From assembly GCA_020846375.1 (NCBI GenBank), contig JADLDZ010000044.1:1-5487 (forward strand): a stretch of DNA of 5,487 nucleotides, read 5' to 3'. Of this stretch, positions 1 to 5,487 are shown in pieces. A program made the position numbers and the translations under genes. Origin of the DNA: Nitrospirales bacterium. Its GTDB lineage: Bacteria; Nitrospirota; Thermodesulfovibrionia; Thermodesulfovibrionales; Dissulfurispiraceae. Position 1 is the first letter of the stretch. Each line of letters opens with the position of its first letter. The notes under the pieces were generated by a model. That model ran no database searches and was not told the DNA's origin. It saw only the letters and a program-made list of their open reading frames with translations.

Positions 1-212
1 GCATGACGGAAGAGTTCCAGAGAAAGCACCTTTTCAAGCCTTTCTTTACGACGAAGGAGAAGGGCCTGGGAATCGGCCTCTATCAATGCAGGCAGATCGT
101 GGAGGCGCACGGGGGGAGTATCGAAGTGTCCAGTGCACCCGGAAAGGGCTCGGTGTTCACGGTGGCTCTCCCTTCCTTCCGCGGAGCGGGGTGCACTGTT
201 CCCGAGGGGTAA
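1..212 (+). CDS. prsK: PrsK-type sensor histidine kinase, C-terminal fragment (5' end outside window)
   Basis: This is the end of a histidine kinase ATP-binding (HATPase_c) domain; the reading frame is open at the left edge and stops at TAA 210-212. Counting from the ATG at base 3, the F-box FKPFFTTK lies at residues 11-18 and the G2-box GLGIGLY at 21-27. The usual closing strand follows (VEAHGGSIEVSSAPGKGSVF) and then a short unconserved tail. The H-box, N-box and sensor region would lie upstream. By itself the fragment shows only 'histidine kinase'. The PrsK name comes from the FKPFFTTK/GLGIGLYQCRQI style and the PrsR gene immediately downstream, since these two are normally adjacent in PEP-CTERM/exosortase loci. 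PrsK proteins are membrane kinases that phosphorylate PrsR. The ATG at base 3 is internal, not the start. Sure of kinase, fairly sure of PrsK. Confidence 0.85.
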   Translation, partial: MTEEFQRKHLFKPFFTTKEKGLGIGLYQCRQIVEAHGGSIEVSSAPGKGSVFTVALPSFRGAGCTVPEG

Positions 213-256
213 TCCCCCGGGCCTTGCAAAGACATAGTGCGGGTTGTGCACCCTGC
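186..256. repeat. Inverted repeat GGGTGCAC / GTGCACCC spanning the prsK end
   Basis: Positions 186-196 pair with 246-256 over 11 base pairs, with one G-T wobble at 188/254. The exact core is GGGTGCAC (189-196) against GTGCACCC (246-253). The arms enclose 49 bases that include the hairpin at 201-221, giving a nested structure. GTGCACCC also occurs at 133-140, inside prsK. The right arm overlaps the proposed -35 of the prsR promoter, so it may be an operator or an RNA structure. Confidence 0.45.
201..221 (+). other. Strong hairpin with the prsK stop codon in its loop
   Basis: CCCG (201-204) and GGGG (206-209) pair with CCCC (214-217) and CGGG (218-221), leaving A205 bulged. The four-base loop TAAT contains the prsK stop codon TAA (210-212). 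The stem is almost all G-C. No T-run follows, so it does not look like a standard intrinsic terminator. It could slow termination, protect a 3' end or weaken read-through into prsR. The structure is seen; any role is inference. Confidence 0.5.
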
Positions 257-272
257 GGCGCGGCGCTATAAT
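244..272 (+). promoter_or_regulatory. Candidate sigma-70 promoter for prsR
   Basis: A perfect -10 hexamer TATAAT lies at 267-272, and TTGTGC at 244-249 lies 17 bp upstream in the -35 position (three of six bases match TTGACA). Transcription would start near 279 and leave about 70 bases before the prsR ATG. A small inverted repeat, GTGTG-CAGA-CACAC (285-298), sits just after the predicted start and could be an operator. No convincing sigma-54 -24/-12 pair was found in this gap. prsR may also be co-transcribed with prsK. Confidence 0.45.
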
Positions 273-349
273 TTGATTGTATCAGTGTGCAGACACACCC
301 TGACTTTTGGAACCTTCAACGTGGCCGGCTCCTGATTCTCCGAGAGGGT

Positions 350-1732
<1,383 letters not shown>

Positions 1733-1781
1733 AAGACAGGGAGCGTAAAGGGAAAGAGAAAACGGAAGAAAAGATAATCCC
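1733..1781. other. Short convergent junction between prsR and gspB
   Basis: Forty-nine purine-rich bases (+ strand) separate the stop codons of prsR (TAG 1730-1732) and gspB (TAA, 1784-1782 on the minus strand). AAGGGA (1748-1753) and TCCCTT (1778-1783) are complementary but about 24 bases apart and weak. I see no GC-rich hairpin with a T-run for either direction, so termination here is unclear. Confidence 0.4.
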
Positions 1782-2399
1782 TTAAAAAACTTCCCGGTGG
1801 AAGCGATACCCCTGGAAGGAGAGGATAACCCCATCGGGGGTGATGCGCTCTACGGTGACTCCCCCGGCCGCCTCCTGCCCCTCCCGCACGGTGCGTCCGT
1901 TGATGCTTACGATTCGGGAAGAGGGGGAAGAAGAGTAGAAATGGCCTGCAATCTGCAGCACGGGCAGACTCTGCTGTACGGAGGGGGGGAGTTCCCCGAA
2001 TGCCAGGACTTTCTTTTCCGCTGCAGGCGGCGGGCTGCCTGCTCCCTCCTGTGCCGTCTCCCTCTCTCTTTGCCACTCATGCGACACAGCACCGCTGTCT
2101 CTCACCATCGGGGCCGCCGGTGCCGGCGGCAGGGGAACGGGCTGCCGCACCGGCTCCTGCCGCGCCTGCTGCGGAAGGGCCGTGGGCGCGCTCCGTGGGG
2201 GCGCCGGCTGGTGCCAGGGATACAACCACCACAGGAGAAAGCCTGCATTCAGGAGCAGTGCAGCCAGAAGGAGATACATCCTCCAGGGGCGGCCTTTTGT
2301 CCTCATTTCCGCTGCAGGCGGCACGGTGAGGAGCGTGGGGGCGGTCTCCTGCTGTCGTTTCTGCTCCGCTTTTTTCAAAGCCTCGAGGATATAGGACAT
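1782..2399 (-). CDS. gspB: General secretion pathway protein GspB (type II secretion accessory)
   Basis: A 205-residue bitopic inner-membrane protein. It opens with the GspB/ExeB/PulB signature MSYILEALKKAEQKRQ (1-16), a short cytoplasmic segment. One transmembrane helix follows (about 41-60, MYLLLAALLLNAGFLLWWLY), then a Pro/Ala-rich periplasmic linker (about 61-128) and a C-terminal GspB domain (about 131-205) containing LPPSVQQSLPVLQIAGHFYS and SSRIVSINGRTVREGQ. In Aeromonas, the homologue ExeB works with ExeA in assembling the secretin ExeD; the same role is inferred here. The start lies two bases after the gspA stop, with AGGGAG (complement of 2410-2415) ten bases upstream, so the pair is very probably co-transcribed and translationally linked. 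The frame stays open far upstream into gspA, but that part has only GC-rich filler composition. An exact 17-bp direct repeat lies within the gene. Confidence 0.92.
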   Translation of the reverse strand: MSYILEALKKAEQKRQQETAPTLLTVPPAAEMRTKGRPWRMYLLLAALLLNAGFLLWWLYPWHQPAPPRSAPTALPQQARQEPVRQPVPLPPAPAAPMVRDSGAVSHEWQRERETAQEGAGSPPPAAEKKVLAFGELPPSVQQSLPVLQIAGHFYSSSPSSRIVSINGRTVREGQEAAGGVTVERITPDGVILSFQGYRFHREVF

Positions 2400-2401
2400 C
2401 C

Positions 2402-3991
2402 CTACGCGTCTCCCTTTCTGAGGAGGGGCGGCCCGGCCCCTCCCTCCGCGGTCGTGGAGAGATGGATTAATGTTTCCGCCCCCGCCACTCCATCCGGAAG
2501 CAGGCCCTTTGCACGCTGGAACTCCCTTACCTGCCTGACGAGAGCGTCGTCGAAGGTTGCCGGCTCCGCCCGCTTTTCCCTCACTCCCCGGGCCAGGGCA
2601 AGCTGCTCGGCCAGCCACCGGACGGCGGGGCCGCGGCTGCCGGGCCGGATCTCTACCCGGTAGTCGGGAGGGGCTTTCCAGAGCAGGGTGAAGCTGCCTG
2701 TCCACTGAAGCGCCATTTCCCCTACCTCCACCCGCCGGGGCTCCCCGCCCACGACGAGAGTCGCCTGCCTGCCCTGAAGTTCCGTCAGTGCCGCGTAGAA
2801 TTCCCTCCCTTCGCTGTCGAGGAACCGAAGTACCGCAGGCCTGTTCAGGAGGAGCAGGCTCCGGATGTTGCCCTGCCGGCTGAAGCAGCGCATGCCCTGT
2901 TCCTGTGCCTGCGTGCAGGCGCCCTCCCTCTCCCGGGGAGCGTAGGCGAGATCCCACTGCCGGAACAGCTCCCGGAAAGCCAGTTCCTTGCTGCGGCTGC
3001 GTGGTTGACCGGCAGGCCACTGCAGCGTGGCCGCGGAAAGGCGCTCTGTCGCTGCTACGGGAAGGGGATGCCGGGAAGGATGCCGTGAGGAGGCGAAGAG
3101 CAGGGCGCCGCCGCAAAGGAGGAGGAGCAGGAGGGCTGCTGCCGCCCACCGGTACGCCTTCCACGGGAACCCCTTTCTTCGGGCACTCCCTAAAACTTCC
3201 CGTGCGGCTTGTTCAAGGACAGGGAGAGAGACCCGGTCCTGTCCCTGCACGTAGATGCCGAGGAGCGCCCGGTCGCAGAGCAGGTTGATGAGGCGCGGTA
3301 TGCCCTTGCTCAAACGGAACAGCCGCTGCGTGATGGGAGGAGGGAAAGCCTGACGGTCCATCCCTGCCACGGACAGGCGGTGGGACACATAGGCGGACAC
3401 CTCGTCCCGCGACAGAGGGCCGAGGTGATATCGTGCCGAAATGCGCTGGGCCAGCTGCCGCAGCTCGGGAAGCAGCACCTTTTCCTGGAGCTCCGGCTGG
3501 CCCACCAGGATGATCTGGAGCAGCTTGCACCGGTTTGTCTCGAGATTGGTCAGCAGCCGCAGCTGCTCCAGGACATCCGCACTGAGGTTTTGCGCCTCCT
3601 CGATAAGGAGGACCGTTTTGCGGCCCCGGGCATGGGCGTCGAGGAGATATGCATTGAGGGCGTCGACAAGGACCTTGACGCTTGCGGAGCCGTGGGGACA
3701 GGAGATCTCCAGCTCATCACAGACGGAGGCGAGGAGCTCGCCGGCGCTCATCTTCGGGTTGAGGATGAAAGCGATGTCGGTGTCCTCCGGCACCTGCTCC
3801 AGCAGGCAGCGGCAGACGGTGGTCTTGCCGGTACCCACTTCCCCGGTGAGCAGGGCGAACCCCCCGTCATTCCGTATCCCGTAAAGGAGATGCGCCAGGG
3901 CCTCCTGATGCCCTTTGCTCATGAAGAGATAGCGGGGATCGGGGGCGATGGAAAAGGGGGCCTCTTTCAAACCGAAATATTCTCTGTACAT
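2402..3991 (-). CDS. gspA: GspA/ExeA-family AAA ATPase with periplasmic peptidoglycan-binding domain
   Basis: A 529-residue inner-membrane ATPase. The cytoplasmic AAA domain (about 1-270) begins with the family signature MYREYFGLKEAPFSIAPDPRY. It has Walker A GEVGTGKT (50-57), Walker B VLLIEEAQN (127-135; E131 where Asp is common), ILVGQPEL (161-168) and the sensor II-like GIPRLINLLCDRAL (230-243). One transmembrane helix follows (about 281-300). The periplasmic part has a degenerate C39-peptidase-like region (about 335-440, ending WTGSFTLLW) with C359 and C369 as a possible disulfide, then a peptidoglycan-binding domain (about 446-512, RPGSRGPAVRWLAEQL to DGVAGAETL). In Aeromonas, ExeA binds peptidoglycan and with ExeB promotes secretin multimerisation. 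The PEP-CTERM-associated ATPase is a shorter relative, but the C-terminal domains and adjacent gspB favour GspA. ATG 3991 fits the family; a 50-codon in-frame extension to 4141 looks non-coding. Its ribosome-binding site is weak. Confidence 0.93.
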   Translation of the reverse strand: MYREYFGLKEAPFSIAPDPRYLFMSKGHQEALAHLLYGIRNDGGFALLTGEVGTGKTTVCRCLLEQVPEDTDIAFILNPKMSAGELLASVCDELEISCPHGSASVKVLVDALNAYLLDAHARGRKTVLLIEEAQNLSADVLEQLRLLTNLETNRCKLLQIILVGQPELQEKVLLPELRQLAQRISARYHLGPLSRDEVSAYVSHRLSVAGMDRQAFPPPITQRLFRLSKGIPRLINLLCDRALLGIYVQGQDRVSLPVLEQAAREVLGSARRKGFPWKAYRWAAAALLLLLLCGGALLFASSRHPSRHPLPVAATERLSAATLQWPAGQPRSRSKELAFRELFRQWDLAYAPREREGACTQAQEQGMRCFSRQGNIRSLLLLNRPAVLRFLDSEGREFYAALTELQGRQATLVVGGEPRRVEVGEMALQWTGSFTLLWKAPPDYRVEIRPGSRGPAVRWLAEQLALARGVREKRAEPATFDDALVRQVREFQRAKGLLPDGVAGAETLIHLSTTAEGGAGPPLLRKGDA

Positions 3992-4089
3992 GGACTTCGT
4001 GTACCGTCCGCATGCACTGCTTGTATGCAGCAACCGCTCTGGCGGAAGGTCGGTTCTTCTTTTTCCGTTTCGGGAAAAGCCATAAAAGA

Positions 4090-4117
4090 GTAATACAAAA
4101 GGGGAGAAAAATACAAA
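4090..4117 (-). promoter_or_regulatory. Weak candidate promoter/operator for gspAB
   Basis: This is the most AT-rich spot upstream of gspA. Minus-strand TTGTAT and TATTAC are 15 bp apart, and two direct copies of TTTGTATT overlap them with an 18-bp period. The spacing is poor for sigma-70, and the repeats could instead be binding sites for a regulator. No sigma-54 consensus was found in this stretch. Confidence 0.2.
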
Positions 4118-4237
4118 TTCTGAACAGGTCTCTGCTGGCATGGGGCGAGGGGATACCCTCTTTCTTTGCGAGCGAATTCCTCCGTGGTCTCAGGGGATCA
4201 TCGCATTCCCCTTCTGTGGGGCAGGTGTTCACTTCCA

Positions 4238-4281
4238 GGTGTCCCCTCCCTTGAGGGGAGGGGAGAAAGGGGAGGGTGTCC
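4238..4281. repeat. REP-like GC-rich palindromic intergenic element
   Basis: A perfect 8-bp stem, CCCCTCCC (4243-4250) with GGGAGGGG (4256-4263), has a five-base loop TTGAG. A second GGGGAGGG run follows (4269-4276). The unit is flanked by direct copies of GGTGTCC (4238-4244 and 4275-4281). From memory, similar CCCCTCCCTTGA...GGGAGGGG elements are dispersed between genes in many deltaproteobacterial genomes, so this may be a genomic repeat copy. It lies just downstream of DUF1848 and could stabilise that mRNA end. It lacks a T-run, so intrinsic termination is not supported. Confidence 0.55.
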
Positions 4282-4311
4282 TGCCCCCTCTGCCCCCGGT
4301 ATGCAAGCGCA

Positions 4312-5190
4312 TCACCCGATCAGGAAGGGGCTCTCCGGGTTATGGCGAAGGGCCTTCCTCCGCGCCTCTTCCCTGTTCGCCGTTGCATAACAGTACACGC
4401 ATCCATGGAGGCAGGTCGAGTATTCGCCGATATCCCTGCTCTGCACGCACCCGCACTCTTTCCTCTGCCCCTTGTCTTTTGCGGGGCTTGCGGTGACGCC
4501 GAAGAGCTCTTGTATCAGGGCGTCATCGACGCACTTTCCGGGCCGGATGCCGAGGGGGGAGAGGTCCCGGGCGTCTGCGCAGCTGCTGATCTCCATCGGG
4601 CAGGTACGGGCTATTCCGGCGAGGGAGGAGGCGATGCGGCGTATCCGGGGCTCATCCCGGGAAATATCGAAGCAGGTGATGGGCGCGAGGGCCTCCAGGT
4701 TGGCCGACACTTTTTTGTAGAACTCGCAGAAACTGATGACGACTCTCTTTGTGGCTCCCTTCAACTGCCGTGCGATCATCCCGAATGTGTCCGCGATGTA
4801 TTCCTCGGACGTGACGGTGGAGAGGAGAATGGGGTCGAAGCGCCATATGACCCTGCCGGGGCCAATCTTTTCGCTGAGCCCGGTGAAGGTCTCGATTGCC
4901 TGGAGGAGAGGGGGGGCCGAAGGCTCGAGGCTCCGCGGATAGCCGGTGATGGTGTAGAGGAAATAATAGGCGAAACCCCGCGCGTCGAGCTCTGCGAGGC
5001 AGGGCAGCAGGGGTTTCGGGTTTCTTGTCCAGAAGACGATGGCATCAACGGCGGACGGCGAGAGATCCACACGGGACTCCTTCCCGCTGAAAGGGTTGCG
5101 CACAAGGGCATACCCCTCACGAATCCGGTTCATGAACCACTCTGTATAAAAAGCGGGGAGGTCGGTCCTTCTGCTGGCGGAGATGATCAT
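4312..5190 (-). CDS. DUF1848 family protein, probable radical-SAM-like Fe-S protein
   Basis: A 292-residue soluble protein with no signal peptide or membrane span and no established function. It begins with the DUF1848 hallmark MIISASRRTDLPAFY (1-15), followed by VFWTRNPKPLL (52-62), YYFLYTITGYPRSLEPSAPP (75-94), VIWRFDPIL (114-122) and VISFCEFYKK (151-160). Near the C-terminus a cysteine cluster reads C246-x-C248, then C260-LHG-C264-VY-C267-YA. The CxxxCxxC spacing and the YCYA ending match the [4Fe-4S]/SAM-binding loop of radical SAM enzymes, but at the wrong end of the protein. As I recall, the Pfam text for this family also notes that resemblance. The start is the only usable one: an in-frame TGA lies nine bases upstream. 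The ribosome-binding site is weak. It lies 38 bp after recN on the same strand and is probably co-transcribed. Fe-S binding is likely; radical SAM catalysis is inference. Confidence 0.9.
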   Translation of the reverse strand: MIISASRRTDLPAFYTEWFMNRIREGYALVRNPFSGKESRVDLSPSAVDAIVFWTRNPKPLLPCLAELDARGFAYYFLYTITGYPRSLEPSAPPLLQAIETFTGLSEKIGPGRVIWRFDPILLSTVTSEEYIADTFGMIARQLKGATKRVVISFCEFYKKVSANLEALAPITCFDISRDEPRIRRIASSLAGIARTCPMEISSCADARDLSPLGIRPGKCVDDALIQELFGVTASPAKDKGQRKECGCVQSRDIGEYSTCLHGCVYCYATANREEARRKALRHNPESPFLIG

Positions 5191-5228
5191 AGCGGGTCAG
5201 ACCTGCAAAAGGAGCGTTGCTGTTGTAC

Positions 5229-5487
5229 TCATCCGCTGCTTTTGGCGCTTCCCAGGAGCTCCTGCGCATGTTTCAGCGAGCCGTCGGTGATCCTCCCGCT
5301 GAGCATCCGCGCCAGCTCTTCCTGCTGCGGTCCGCCGGAGAGGTGTCTGACGACAACCGTGGTGTGGTCCTGCTCCATGATTTTTTCCACCAGCAGATGG
5401 TGGTCGGCAAGTGCCGCGATCTGCGGCAGATGGGTGATGCAGAGCACCTGGTAGCTTCCCGAGATCGCTTTCAGGCGGTTCCCCACC
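5229..5487 (-). CDS. recN: DNA repair protein RecN, C-terminal fragment (5' end outside window)
   Basis: The last 85 codons of RecN, open at the right edge and ending with TGA (5231-5229). The fragment begins VGNRLKAISGSYQVLCITHLPQIAALADHH; VLCITHLPQIAALAD is the conserved RecN segment following Walker B, with the ABC/SMC-type switch histidine in THLPQ. The final HLSGGPQQEELARMLSG also fits the family end. RecN is a cytoplasmic SMC-like ATPase of about 550 residues that acts in recombinational repair of double-strand breaks; the Walker A, coiled coil and Walker B regions lie outside the window. The first visible codon GTG is an internal valine, not a start. The DUF1848 gene follows 38 bp downstream on the same strand. 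Confidence 0.95.
   Translation of the reverse strand, partial: VGNRLKAISGSYQVLCITHLPQIAALADHHLLVEKIMEQDHTTVVVRHLSGGPQQEELARMLSGRITDGSLKHAQELLGSAKSSG

Larger units (their letters stand above)
3992..4311. other. Intergenic region upstream of gspA
   Basis: These 320 bases between the DUF1848 stop and the gspA start hold no convincing gene. The side near DUF1848 (about 4238-4281) is a GC-rich palindromic element. The middle (about 4080-4120) is AT-rich, unlike the rest of the window, and carries AATACAAA twice (4092-4099 and 4110-4117, 18 bp apart). On the minus strand, TTGTAT (4116-4111) and TATTAC (4095-4090) could be a poor -35/-10 pair for gspAB with a short 15-bp spacer. Several small open frames overlap here, but their translations are basic or low-complexity and none has a family signature. 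The gap suggests gspAB has its own promoter. Confidence 0.5.

Noticed and set aside
220..240. TTGCAAAG...GTGC as a sigma-54 -12/-24 pair near prsR
   Set aside because: The spacing is seven rather than five bases and the GG of the -24 element is missing.
2400..3164. In-frame upstream extension of gspB into gspA
   Set aside because: The GspB family start MSYILEALKKAEQK is at 2399 with a good ribosome-binding site; the upstream residues are an Arg/Gly/Pro-rich shadow of gspA.
3209..4093. 294-codon + strand open frame opposite gspA
   Set aside because: It is antisense to the well-supported ATPase domain and has no recognisable motif.
3992..4141. 50-codon N-terminal extension of gspA
   Set aside because: GspA homologues begin at MYREYFGL-type sequences, and the extension lies in AT-rich DNA that looks non-coding.
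4012..4254. 80-codon + strand frame in the intergenic region
   Set aside because: It has no family match by eye, no clear ribosome-binding site, and runs through the palindromic element.
4301..4316. Possible sigma-54 promoter on the minus strand (GG-N10-GC, GGGTGATGCGCTTGCA)
   Set aside because: Only the GG and TTGCA parts match, it overlaps the DUF1848 stop codon, and it is 300 bp from gspA; likely chance.
4276..5454. 392-codon + strand open frame opposite DUF1848 and recN
   Set aside because: It overlaps two clearly recognisable minus-strand genes and shows no domain.

Overview
The window is GC-rich, densely coded Gram-negative DNA. It carries a PEP-CTERM/exosortase regulatory pair (PrsK/PrsR type) next to type II secretion accessory genes gspA-gspB. 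The gene set, a REP-like CCCCTCCC palindrome and the sigma-54 activator suggest a Geobacter/Desulfuromonas-like deltaproteobacterium or a related lineage. That assignment is inference; no rRNA or other taxonomic marker is present.

Left part, + strand: the last ~70 codons of a PrsK-type sensor histidine kinase (1-212), a 137-bp gap with nested inverted repeats and a plausible sigma-70 promoter, then a complete prsR (350-1732). PrsR is an NtrC-class response regulator: receiver, sigma-54-interacting AAA+ domain and Fis-type HTH. Kinase and regulator presumably form one phosphorelay controlling exopolysaccharide and PEP-CTERM protein genes.

Right part, - strand, read from the right edge leftwards: the C-terminal 85 codons of recN (5229-5487), a complete DUF1848 gene (4312-5190) with a radical-SAM-like cysteine motif at its C-terminus, a 320-bp non-coding gap with a GC-rich palindromic element and an AT-rich stretch, then gspA (2402-3991) and gspB (1782-2399), two bases apart. 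GspA (AAA+ ATPase, one membrane span, periplasmic C39-like and peptidoglycan-binding regions) and GspB (one span, proline-rich linker, periplasmic GspB domain) should form an inner-membrane complex that helps the secretin pass through or assemble at peptidoglycan. gspB and prsR converge with only 49 bp between their stop codons.

No CRISPR array, IS element, tRNA or rRNA was seen. The most interesting points are the apparently circularly permuted radical-SAM-like layout of the DUF1848 protein, the inverted-repeat cluster with three GTGCAC hexamers around the prsK/prsR junction, and the linkage of gspAB to the PEP-CTERM regulators.
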